Part shown: in pieces, positions 18,335 through 28,283 of the stretch | Layout of the letters: each line of letters opens with the position of its first letter | Position numbering within the stretch: the stretch's first letter is position 1 | Source of the DNA: Mycoplasmatota bacterium | GTDB taxonomy: Bacteria > Bacillota_I > Bacilli_A > Acholeplasmatales > Acholeplasmataceae | DNA length: 64,000 bases | Assembly (NCBI GenBank): GCA_018622495.1 | Contig: CP076021.1 | Span: 1,054,001-1,118,000, forward strand | Reading direction: 5' to 3' | The notes under the pieces: model-generated | The model's input: the letters and a program-made list of their open reading frames with translations, nothing else | What the model was told of the DNA's origin: nothing | Database searches by the model: none | Position numbers and translations under genes: made by a program

Positions 18335-21300
18335 TTAATCCTCTAATAATGCCGCTTCTTCTACTGTTAAGAATTCAAAAGGTGTTAAATCAATGGATAC
18401 ATCTGAACCTACAATATACAACACAAATGTTACATTTAATTCAACATCTGTTTGAGAATATCCTGCACTTGATGCATAGTCTCTTAAGTCAATAAGATAA
18501 TCTCCAGTAGCACCATTTTCCGCTACAATAATTACACTATATTGATCACCAAATTGTAATTTCCAAGTACCACCACTTAGATTACTTGTACTAAATTTAA
18601 CAAATGGAGTTTCATCTGTCGTTAAATTCACATTAAACTTGAATGAAGGCCAATAGAATCCATCATTATAAGTGAATACATAAGTACCATCGATAAACGC
18701 ACTATTTAATTTATCACCAGCAGCAATTGATTCTTTAATCCATCCACTCTCAACTGTAATTGTTTGTGATAAGTCAAGTGCATTAGGATAACTTGCAATA
18801 ATAAGATAAGTTCCAGTTTCTTGTGCAATAAATGTATTTGTTTCATCAAGAACTGATGATGCATCAATAGTTACCCCATCTTTTTTAACTAAAAAAGTTA
18901 CTTCATGTCCTTCTACTGCATTTTCAATTTCAATATTTAACGGATAATTTCCTTTTACAATAATAGTTTCTGTTAAATTATTTGTAGTTTTAATCATCGG
19001 ATCTTCATCAGTTAACACAGTAATAGTTCTTGTAATTGTTTCCGCATACAATGATGTGTATTGAATTTCATATACACCAGGAATATTTGTTAAAAATTGT
19101 CCATCCACTAATACAGTTTCTGTCACATCTTCTTCAGCTTCATTGAAAACATTTACGAGAACTGATTCGTTTTCTAAAGCGTATTTAAGTTCAGCGGAAA
19201 CATTTATTGATTCATTAACAGATATAGTTGGTGCCACAACTGGAACCACATTTGTAATTTCATTGTGTTGTTGTGCCATTTCTGATTCTGTTAAGAATGA
19301 AATATCATTTATTTCAAGTTTTACATCAGTACCGACTATTAATATTGAAAATGCCATTGCTTTTTCACTTTCATCACCGATTTTATCTGATAAATCAATA
19401 ATAATAATCCCTGATTGAGTTCCTTCTGGCACAGCATTTGATAATATTAGATCAATGTCTAATTTCCATGTACCACCAGTAATTGATTTAACATCAAGTA
19501 CAACATATGGTCTATCTTTTGTCACTATATATTCTCTATCTTGTTTTGGCCAATAAAAATCTCCAGCATATGAGAATGTTAATACATCTTCAACAATTGT
19601 ATTACCATTATTTCCATATGATTCAGATTGCCACCCTGTTGAGACTTCAATACTAAATGTTACTTCATTTGAAACTGATGATGATAAATGAACTTCAAAT
19701 GAGCCTATATTGTTTGGTGTAAAAAGATATCCTTCTTCTAAGTTTGACAATACTTCAGAAGTTATATTGATTTCATTATAGAAAACTTCATAAGTAACTT
19801 CTTCATCTTGATCAGGAGAGATTGTAGCTAAAATCTCTAATGTTTCATCATAATTTATTGACGTTGAAACATTATCAGTGACTATTACTGGTTGTGAAGT
19901 TACAGTGACTATGCGTGATACAACATCTAAATCTTCATAAGAATAATTAATTGTATACACACCTTCAACTGTTGAATTAAATATACCTTCATTATAATAA
20001 GTGGCTGTTACATCTTCACTATCTTCATTGAACACTTTAACATCAACATCACCTACTGGATATAAGAGAACAGCTGAAACATCAACATCACTTCCAACAG
20101 TTACTGATACATTATCTGTAGGTAGAACTTGAGTGATTTCATTTTCTACTTCTGGTGTATCTACTAGTGATATGAAGTCGATTTTTGCAGATTTGTCAGA
20201 ACCACCTACTATGAAGAAGTTCAACGCTATCTTATTAGTAGATTTTGTTTCTTCAGTTAATCCTAATAATGCATATATATCGATTGTAAATAAACCTGTC
20301 ATAGAATTTTCTGCTTTTACAGTTTTAGTATATTGTGTATCTAGACCAACGTTCATAACAACATCAATTTTCCATGTTGCACCTTCTGTTAATTCATCTA
20401 ATTTAATATTTAAATATCGATTAATTAATAAATCAACTTCACTTGCGAAAACTTCACCTTTTGAATAATAACCTGAATTAATTACCCAAAGTTGACCATT
20501 TCTACTAAATACAGTAGCATCTCCAACCCAATTGTCAGATTGATTACCTTCTTCTACAATAAAACCATCATGAATTATTGCTTCACCTTTTTCTGGTAAT
20601 GCATTTTGACTCATATTTTCATCTCTTTCAAAAGCAAAACTTTCAATTGTTACAGTTGCATCTTCAGTTGACTCTAATACAAAGCTTATATTAGCTTTAG
20701 AATATCCTGAAAGATAGTATTGTGTCATATCAGCTTCATATGTTCCTGCATCAACAATAGTTAAAATTACTCTTGAGTTCATCATGACCTTGAGTGTTGC
20801 GCCTTCATCAATATCATTGACTTTAACAGTGAGTTTTGGATATGTTGAGAAATTTGTTACACCGCTAAATCCAACTTCAGCATTTCCAACTAAATCACTA
20901 ATACGATAAATCACAAGATTATTATCGTTAACACTAACATCAGCACTTCCTTTAACTTCAACTAAATCATAAATTGATTCTTGATCGTATGTGTCAAATG
21001 TTTGTGTATATGCTTCATATGCTGATGTAGTTAATCGATCAATTACCAATAAGCCATTCGTTGTAAATTCAACAACTACATCACCTTTAATCTCTGTTTC
21101 TAAACTACTTAAATCAAAGCCAAAGTGTCCAAATCTACTTACATTTTCAAGAATAATATGATCATCAACTGAAAGTGAGAATATTGTATCATCACCAATA
21201 GCTGATACAAATAAATCGAGCATTTGTGCAAGTGATGAATCTACATATAGATTAAAACTTATTTTTGCATCTTCTTCAGTTGAAGTAGGTGAAATTGAAA

Positions 21301-22147
21301 CTACACCATCTAGTGTTGTTACTTCTGCGTTAGTTATAGTGAAATCATCAGATTCATTAAAATTATTTGTTTCTGGAATATGTGTTACAGATTTCATATA
21401 ATCAAAAGTTACAAAATTATCTTTTGTATCAATAATATATACATATAAATCAAATTCTACAACATCTAATCCTTCTAATCCTTCAACTTTTGTTAAATCA
21501 AAATAGAAAATACCAGTTGAAGAAATATCATTTGCAGATAAAGGACGAGATGCAGTAACATCTTCTGCAAGTTTAAGTTTAATTGACCATTTTGGATTCG
21601 TTCCATCAAGTTCAGCTACTTTTACTGCAAGATAAGGAAATTCAGATAATGTAACTTTAAAATGCTTACCTTTACTAGGATATGGTGTAACACCTGTGTT
21701 CATGATAGTTAATTGATCATTATCAATCCAATGCATATTATCAATATCACCTAATCCCCAAGAAGCTTCATCACCTTCATCCTCAAATGTTTCATCAATT
21801 TGATAATTGATTATTACAGGTTCATCATCTTCAACAGTAAATACAACAACACTTGACCAATCAGAAGTTTCATAATTATCAGTACCATTGGCTCTAACCT
21901 TAATATCATAATCTCCAGGTACATTAACTAAAATTTTATATGAAAGCTCTGCGGTTTCATAAACGTCGCCATCTACGTTTACTGAATAGTTTGTTGCATG
22001 CTCAACTGCATTCCAAGAAACGGTATCACCATTGATTGTCACGTTTGTTGGAACCTCTAATTTGACAGTAGTTTCTTCGCAACCTATGAGAATCGTTAGG
22101 CCTAAAGAAAATGTCAACAACAACATTAAAATTTTAATTCTTTTCAT
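18335..22147 (-). CDS. Very large surface lipoprotein with repeated beta-sandwich modules
   Basis: Lipoprotein of 1270 residues: signal peptide with lipobox LIGC (cysteine 23), then a fibronectin-III-like domain (residues ~30-110, SWNAVEHATNYSV and YDIKVRANG). The rest is repeated carbohydrate-binding-like modules. Each contains a G-x-T/A-W-K-L/I strand followed by a stretch such as IDLSDKIG and IVGTDVKLEI, ending with a variant of FLTESEMA. Ig-like segments (ITVLTD, TVTSQPV) link them. No catalytic motif is visible. The ATG has GGAGG upstream. It probably holds glycan at the cell surface for the enzyme encoded upstream and the importer downstream. Confidence 0.75.
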   Translation of the reverse strand: MKRIKILMLLLTFSLGLTILIGCEETTVKLEVPTNVTINGDTVSWNAVEHATNYSVNVDGDVYETAELSYKILVNVPGDYDIKVRANGTDNYETSDWSSVVVFTVEDDEPVIINYQIDETFEDEGDEASWGLGDIDNMHWIDNDQLTIMNTGVTPYPSKGKHFKVTLSEFPYLAVKVAELDGTNPKWSIKLKLAEDVTASRPLSANDISSTGIFYFDLTKVEGLEGLDVVEFDLYVYIIDTKDNFVTFDYMKSVTHIPETNNFNESDDFTITNAEVTTLDGVVSISPTSTEEDAKISFNLYVDSSLAQMLDLFVSAIGDDTIFSLSVDDHIILENVSRFGHFGFDLSSLETEIKGDVVVEFTTNGLLVIDRLTTSAYEAYTQTFDTYDQESIYDLVEVKGSADVSVNDNNLVIYRISDLVGNAEVGFSGVTNFSTYPKLTVKVNDIDEGATLKVMMNSRVILTIVDAGTYEADMTQYYLSGYSKANISFVLESTEDATVTIESFAFERDENMSQNALPEKGEAIIHDGFIVEEGNQSDNWVGDATVFSRNGQLWVINSGYYSKGEVFASEVDLLINRYLNIKLDELTEGATWKIDVVMNVGLDTQYTKTVKAENSMTGLFTIDIYALLGLTEETKSTNKIALNFFIVGGSDKSAKIDFISLVDTPEVENEITQVLPTDNVSVTVGSDVDVSAVLLYPVGDVDVKVFNEDSEDVTATYYNEGIFNSTVEGVYTINYSYEDLDVVSRIVTVTSQPVIVTDNVSTSINYDETLEILATISPDQDEEVTYEVFYNEINITSEVLSNLEEGYLFTPNNIGSFEVHLSSSVSNEVTFSIEVSTGWQSESYGNNGNTIVEDVLTFSYAGDFYWPKQDREYIVTKDRPYVVLDVKSITGGTWKLDIDLILSNAVPEGTQSGIIIIDLSDKIGDESEKAMAFSILIVGTDVKLEINDISFLTESEMAQQHNEITNVVPVVAPTISVNESINVSAELKYALENESVLVNVFNEAEEDVTETVLVDGQFLTNIPGVYEIQYTSLYAETITRTITVLTDEDPMIKTTNNLTETIIVKGNYPLNIEIENAVEGHEVTFLVKKDGVTIDASSVLDETNTFIAQETGTYLIIASYPNALDLSQTITVESGWIKESIAAGDKLNSAFIDGTYVFTYNDGFYWPSFKFNVNLTTDETPFVKFSTSNLSGGTWKLQFGDQYSVIIVAENGATGDYLIDLRDYASSAGYSQTDVELNVTFVLYIVGSDVSIDLTPFEFLTVEEAALLED

Positions 22148-22167
22148 TTTTTTCCTCCACTTTATTA

Positions 22168-24150
22168 TTAATATACACTTACTATATGATTCGGAATATT
22201 GTTATTTGTTGTGAAATTTATATCTTGTATGTTTACTGTTGCGTCATTACCAATGACTTGAATCATCAAACCAAATGTCATTTCTCCCGTAAATCCCGTT
22301 ATGTCATAAATATCATAGATGTAAAATCCAACTTTAGAACGATTATATCTCTGGGTGTACTTTTTCTCTAAAGAAGTTTTCATTTCAAATCGTCTATTTG
22401 TATTTTTGTCAATTAAATAGAGTTTCCATTGTGCATCCTTAGAAATCTCAGAAACACGTATATAAATATATCTAAAATCAGTAACATTAATTGTTGTCAT
22501 ATCATACTCAACAGTGCTCGTTACTTCATCCGATGTATTTGAAATAACGCTTAAAGCATTACCAAATGTAATTGGATTCATTTTCAGCATTGCACTTTGA
22601 TCACCTGCATATCCTCCAATAACGAATATCACAAATGTGAAAGTTGTAACATCACTGGATTGTAAAACTTGTGATAGATCATAAGCACTCTTGCCAGTTT
22701 GTGACTCTGCTAATGATGTTACAGGAATATCTGAAACGGCACCTTCTGGAACCACTTTAACTGACCATGCACCGAAAAGTTCTGCGACATCAAAGAAAAC
22801 AATAGGTGTTTGTCCTAAGTCCACAGTAACAGTTTGTCTTACATCACCATAATTATAAATTGTTGAAGATTTGAGTTTAATTGTATCATTTTCAGTCATA
22901 TAAGCACTGTAGCCATCTATCCATTGGCCATATACAACTGGAATTAATTCATTATCTGATTCACCAATAAGTTGCATCATATCAATGACAACCTCTTCAT
23001 TTGAAATTTCATATGAAATAGTATACGTATCATCTTCGGTTATATTTAAAGCTAGTAAATCAAATGTGAAATATCCATCATAATTAGTGATATACATTAC
23101 ATCACTTATATATAACTGTTCATCTAAACTATTTGATATTGTTAATTTAATAGTATCTCTTGGATAATATCCTGATAAATATAATTCTAAAATTGATAAT
23201 TCATTAGGATCAAAATCAACTTCGCTCGAAGGTGTACTTATCACAGAAGGTTCAAGATCATTTTGGATATTTAAATATCCATTGTTTAGGCTTATAGTAT
23301 TAAATTCATTCGTTTTATCAATAGATTGAAAATCAGAGATGAGTTGATGTTCACTTTCATATATGAACCTAATATAATCTAGTTGAAATCCTATGTTTCC
23401 TTCTTCACTCATAATAGTAATTTCAATATCTTTTGATCCTGTCATATTTAATTCATTTAAATTAAATCTTACATATCCTCGGCTAATAACACTCATATCT
23501 AAAACAATATCATAGCGAACTTCATCAATTGTCATAAAGGCTGATATTTTGGAATTTGTATTTTTAGTTATCCATTTTATTTCCAATATTTCAGCTAAAT
23601 CAAGATTGACTTCAAATGTTTTTTTAATTGTTAATTCAGATGATGTACCATCAGGTGAAACAATCAACGAATGATAATCGCTTGAGATATTCGCATTAAT
23701 TGTAGTCCAGTCATCAATTGCACCTAAACTAAAGTCATCTCCTACAACCAAATTTGCATATGGACTAACGATTGTTTTTACATCAGATACATCATAAGAT
23801 TTACCATTCTCAGCAATTGCTTTAGCCATCACATAAATTTGACTGTTATCATTAAAATATAATCGATATGATGATTCCTTTGATATTAAAGTTTTTGTAA
23901 AGTCTGATTGAAAATCTGAATAATTAGATACTTTTATCTCATAATGTGAGACTCTTTCTTTTTCATCAAAAGTTAATAGTGCTGAACCAGATTCAATATC
24001 ACTAACTTCAAAACTTGTTTTTCCTTCTGGTATATAATTATATTCAGGAACATTAGGTTCATATGGAGTTTCAGTTGTTGATGTACAACTTACTAAAGCT
24101 AACATTAACACACATATTATCATTACTTTTATATATTGTATATTTTTCAT
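22168..24150 (-). CDS. Surface lipoprotein with carbohydrate-binding-like modules
   Basis: Lipoprotein of 660 residues with lipobox LVSC (cysteine 22). An FN3-like region at ~45-125 (SALLTFDEKERVSHYEIKV) is followed by several beta-sandwich modules. One carries the pattern FFDVAELFGAWSVKV and FVIFVIGGYAG, which resembles the repeats of the 1270-residue lipoprotein next door, so the two are related. No active-site signature is seen. The ribosome site is weak. The short spacing to both neighbours indicates operon transcription. Confidence 0.7.
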   Translation of the reverse strand: MKNIQYIKVMIICVLMLALVSCTSTTETPYEPNVPEYNYIPEGKTSFEVSDIESGSALLTFDEKERVSHYEIKVSNYSDFQSDFTKTLISKESSYRLYFNDNSQIYVMAKAIAENGKSYDVSDVKTIVSPYANLVVGDDFSLGAIDDWTTINANISSDYHSLIVSPDGTSSELTIKKTFEVNLDLAEILEIKWITKNTNSKISAFMTIDEVRYDIVLDMSVISRGYVRFNLNELNMTGSKDIEITIMSEEGNIGFQLDYIRFIYESEHQLISDFQSIDKTNEFNTISLNNGYLNIQNDLEPSVISTPSSEVDFDPNELSILELYLSGYYPRDTIKLTISNSLDEQLYISDVMYITNYDGYFTFDLLALNITEDDTYTISYEISNEEVVIDMMQLIGESDNELIPVVYGQWIDGYSAYMTENDTIKLKSSTIYNYGDVRQTVTVDLGQTPIVFFDVAELFGAWSVKVVPEGAVSDIPVTSLAESQTGKSAYDLSQVLQSSDVTTFTFVIFVIGGYAGDQSAMLKMNPITFGNALSVISNTSDEVTSTVEYDMTTINVTDFRYIYIRVSEISKDAQWKLYLIDKNTNRRFEMKTSLEKKYTQRYNRSKVGFYIYDIYDITGFTGEMTFGLMIQVIGNDATVNIQDINFTTNNNIPNHIVSVY

Positions 24151-24160
24151 CTTAATTCAC

Positions 24161-26536
24161 CTACACTTTTTGTAAATCAATGACAATTGATTCTCTTGAC
24201 TGAATATTTATAGTTAAACCCTGATTTAATTGTTCAATTGAATAAGTACCAATAACAACATTATTTAGTTTAACTACATATTCTCCATCATCAAGATTTC
24301 TAAAAATAAATGGCCCTTGACGTTCTATTTCTGATGGGTTATATAATATATACAATTGTTGATCATGTTTAATTTCATTGTGCGCACCAGTTAAAGATAA
24401 AACAAGTAAATGATCATCTGAAGAATATCCATAAGCCTCAAACATTAAATAATTTAAGAATCCTTCTCCAGATCCATAAATTTCTTTTACTTGACGACTT
24501 GCTGCTTGCGCACCACCTTCATTACCTGGATTATCACCAATAACACCTGTCGCAAATTCAAATGGAACATAATAGGCATCTAGAGAATCATATCCTGGTA
24601 CTCTTGAATAATTACCATATGGATTTCCATTAATTGGGAATGCATAAACATATGTTTTACTTGCAGCATATAGTACATCTAACAAAGTTTCATCATCTGA
24701 CATATATGCCATAACTGGTGTAATTAACCAAAGTGATTGTGCCATTTCTAGATATGCTTCCCAGCGTTCTCTTAGATCAGCATATCCAAATCCTTGTGTT
24801 GCAAAGAATGTTGAAGGATTTGAGTTCAAATAGTATAACGATAGCAAACTTTTAGCTACCAACTTTGCATGTTCTAAATAAGTTTCATCACCTGTCATCT
24901 CATAAGCTAATATATTCGCTCTAACGTTCCACCCAATAGCAACAGGTTTAACCGCAACGCGCATTGATGTCATTGAATAATAATCAAGAGAATTCGCATG
25001 ATCTAAAGCTTTTAATCCTTCTTCTTTATAATAAGAGTCTTCACCTAATTGAGTAGCCATTAGATGAATATAAGCCCATATACTTGCATTTCCAGCACTA
25101 CCACCTTCTTGATATCCACTTGCTGGTTCTCTAGTTTCATAAAACCATGCAACAGGTTGTGCATAATCATCAAGTTTTAAACTATTTAAAAAAGGCATTA
25201 ATTTAAAAAACCCTTCTTTAATTTCTTCATCATTTGTTAAGTATGCTAAATCTGCAATATTCGCAAGCATATCATAATATTTCCATCCACTAATACCTGT
25301 AACATTCCCTGTTTCTTCTCCAGAGGTATTATCACCAAAACCACCATTTAAATAAATATAATGAAGAAAATATTCATCATCTTGTGCATTTTCACCAGTA
25401 TATGGTTCAATCCAATTTGGTTCACCTACACGATAACCAGTAATCAATTTTATAATCTCTGTAACTTCTTCTTGCATTGCTTCATCATTTTCAGCTAAAG
25501 CATATCTTAACATGCCTTTCGTAGTATCTAAAGTCACAAATGATTGACCATAAACCCCATGATCTTCCATATAGGCATATGCAATCATACCACCATTTAA
25601 TAAGTCGTATCCTGAACGCGTATCCATAATATCATCATAAAGATGTTCCACAATTGTTGAAAATGATGGTGCTATTAAATTCCCACGATTGGCTAAATCA
25701 TTGACTTGCATTGGATTAATCGTTAAATATTGATCTGCAGCACTTCCAATTAGTTCATAATAAGAAGTAGTATCTGAGTGAATATCCCAATAATCAATAA
25801 ACGTTAGCTCTCCAGGTTCAATATCTCCTGTATCAGAACTGACACCTAACTCAAATGCATCTCAAACACTGCGTTTACGCATTTTACCAAAAATACGATC
25901 AGAGTTTTTATAATCAACTACATTGATAACATTATATTCTGTTTCATCACTAAATAATTTAGTATACAATGCTGGGAATGCATATGGTAGATCAGCTTGC
26001 AATTCAGATGGTGATTTTGTTGCAATAGATCCATATTCTCTAATGATTTCATTAGGATTAGTACGTAGTGTAAAACTTAATTGAAATGCACTGAGTTGAT
26101 TTTGAATATCATTATTTAATGTAAATGTTCTCTTAATGAATGTTGAGCCTTCATCGATGCTCAAAGTTAATGATGCATCTTCATTTTTGACAACAACTTT
26201 TTTTTCATTATTTATTTCAACAACTTCAACACTGTTTATTTTTGTATCATAAGTTGTTCCTTCATTTTCTTTGTTATATTGTAATTCAGCAAAACGGAAA
26301 AAATCATTTTCTTGTGAATCAAATATCAGTTTATTATCTTCACCCGCATAAACCCCATCAAATAACCATTGATTATCACTATTAGAAAAACTAAAGTGAT
26401 ATCTGTTTTCAATACCAATTTCAATCTTATTGGAACTTTCTTTAACATAACTTTTTAGACTATCACTATCTTGACAACTTATTAACAAAGTAGCTATCAA
26501 AATCATACTTAAAGTAATTACTAGTTTTTTTATCAT
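24161..26536 (-). pseudogene. Extracellular alpha/alpha-barrel enzyme lipoprotein, one in-frame stop
   Basis: A reading frame of 792 codons interrupted once by TGA at 25862-25864; the frame stays open on both sides. The start is the ATG at 26534-26536 with GGGAG upstream. It gives a signal peptide with lipobox LISC. The N-terminal ~220 residues are beta-rich, and the C-terminal ~560 form the helical barrel with GGSAGNASIW, RERWEAYLEM, NGNPYGN and NPGNEGGAQA. It is the secreted paralogue of the cytoplasmic protein at 10353-13418. The residue replaced by TGA is not conserved in that paralogue, and GGA to TGA is possible. It could be a real nonsense mutation or a read error. No structure suggesting selenocysteine insertion was seen. 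Confidence 0.75.
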
Positions 26537-26566
26537 TTTTTTCTCCCTATTCCTTATGCATTGCAT

Positions 26567-28152
26567 TTATAAATATATTTCAAATTGATCTAATGGATAA
26601 CCACCACTATTGTAGACACATACTAAATCTGCTAAAGTTGGCGCTGTTCCTTCTAAACCAAATACTTCAGTTATACTATATGAATATCCATATCTTACTG
26701 ATAGTACTTGTCTTTCGTCAGTTTCTATTCTAATTGTATACTGATCTATTAATATGGGTTTTGCATATTGATAATTAACACCATCTACACTTACTTCAAA
26801 ACCAGCTAAATAATCATTTAAGTATAAACCTTCACCAACGTTAGAAAATTTTAAAATTAAATCATTATTATCATAACCTATATAAGTAATTTTAGGAGAT
26901 GTCAAAACACCTTCTGCTTGATAAAAAGATTTCATAAAAGCATGAGCTGCTCTCTTTCCTGCTTCTTTTTTATCATATGGATGCATCGGATCATTTGTTT
27001 CAGAAGTTTTAATGCCGAGATCTATGTTCACACTATAAGTGACATTTGGATAATCAGCTAACCGTTTTTGTTGTTCTCTTACTTTAAACCAACTACTTTC
27101 CGTATATTGAAGATCAAAATCAATTCTAGGAAGTTCAACAATTACAAACTTTAAATCTTCATGATTAAATACTCTTCTCCATCCATCAATCAATTTAGTC
27201 ATATTTTCTTCGTAAGCTACATGTTGCCCTTCACCTTGATACCATACCACACCTCGAAAACTATATTGTTTTAAAGGAGCAATCATCCCATTAAAGTATT
27301 GTGATGGTGTGTCTCATCGCTGACATTTTTAACATAAGTTTGATCCATCTCTTTTGCTTCTTCACTTGGGATCCATGTATTAGTATAAGTTGCTCCAACA
27401 GCAGAGATCACTATACCTATAGGTACTTTATATTCTTCATATAAAGTTTTTGCATAATAAAAAGAAAATGCGCTTAATCCGTAAGCATTATCACTTGATA
27501 AACTATCCCATGAAAAAACCTGATTTGGAGTAAAATTATCTTTTTCTTCTCTACTACTTAACGTACCAATAGTATTAAATCGAATTTGATCATAATCATT
27601 TTCATATATATCTTCTTCAATACTGACTTTATAATCTACTGTAGCACTTTTTAATATTTCACTCATCGTGATTGCCATATTTGACTGACCACTCATCAAA
27701 AAGACTTCTCCAAATAATACATCATCGATTTTTGTTTGAAATTCTTTAGTATAAAATTTTATAGTGTAAGGACCCCCATAGTTAAAAGGTCCTATATAGA
27801 ACTCAAATGATCCATTGATCACTTCTTCATAATATGTGACATCATCGATACTTAACGCAATTGGTCCATCGGTTTCATATTTACCAAAAATTCTAACTGT
27901 TGCATTTGCTTGCAATACCATATGATTTGTTATTAAATCAAAAAAATTAAATTTACTAGATGATTCTTCAACAAGTTCATCAATTGTAAATGATGCAATT
28001 GTACTAGATGATTTTTGTTCATCGTTTGACATTGTCATCTCTTTCAGCCTTTCTAGATTAATATTTTCTTCGAGTTCTGCTTTTTCACACCCATTTAACA
28101 GTATAATTATCAAAACAACTAAGAAAGATAGTATTATTCTTTTAACTTTCAT
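26567..28152 (-). pseudogene. SGNH-type sialate O-acetylesterase-like lipoprotein, frameshifted
   Basis: Two overlapping reading frames together make one enzyme of about 528 residues. The first (27283-28152) has lipobox LNGC, a beta domain and the SGNH block GEVFLMSGQSNMAI with catalytic Ser. The second (26567-27286) carries MIAPL and GVVWYQGEG and a late DPMHPYD with Asp/His. At the join (27293-27295) the run TTT should be TTTT; restoring one T gives the family sequence NTFNGMIAPL. The enzyme should remove O-acetyl groups from glycans outside the cell. It is the first gene after the divergent promoter. Confidence 0.82.
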
Positions 28153-28166
28153 TTTTCCTCCATTTT

Positions 28167-28180
28167 TGATAACGCTTTCT
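28167..28180 (-). promoter_or_regulatory. cre-like operator
   Basis: TGATAACGCTTTCT matches the catabolite-responsive element consensus (TGWAANCGNTNWCA) at all but two positions. It sits between the -10 box of the operon promoter and the ribosome site, a usual place for repression. It could bind CcpA or the neighbouring LacI-family regulator. Confidence 0.6.
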
Positions 28181-28192
28181 TCTCACATATAA

Positions 28193-28221
28193 AGTATACT
28201 AAAATTAATGAATTCAATCAA
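28193..28221 (-). promoter_or_regulatory. Promoter of the glycan-utilisation operon
   Basis: On the minus strand the -35 box TTGATT (28216-28221) and -10 box TATACT (28193-28198) are separated by 17 bases. The cre-like site lies just downstream, then the GGAGG of the esterase gene. It is the only good promoter seen for the genes from 28152 down to 7377. Confidence 0.6.
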
Positions 28222-28248
28222 CGAGAATTAAAAAATTAAGTTTATATA

Positions 28249-28277
28249 TTGTTTTTGTTACGTAACTAAGTTATAAT
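28249..28277 (+). promoter_or_regulatory. Promoter of the LacI-family regulator, with palindromic operator
   Basis: -35 TTGTTT (28249-28254), 17-base spacer, -10 TATAAT (28272-28277). The perfect palindrome GTTACGTAAC (28257-28266) lies inside the spacer, a position suited to autorepression. The -10 box ends only 6 bases before the ATG, so the transcript would have almost no leader. Confidence 0.65.
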
Positions 28278-28283
28278 ATAATT

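Noticed and set aside
24161-26536. TGA read as Trp or selenocysteine
   Set aside because: TGA ends several intact genes here (for example cpsD and the sugar-binding lipoprotein), the position is not Trp or Cys in the paralogue, and no insertion element is visible after the stop.
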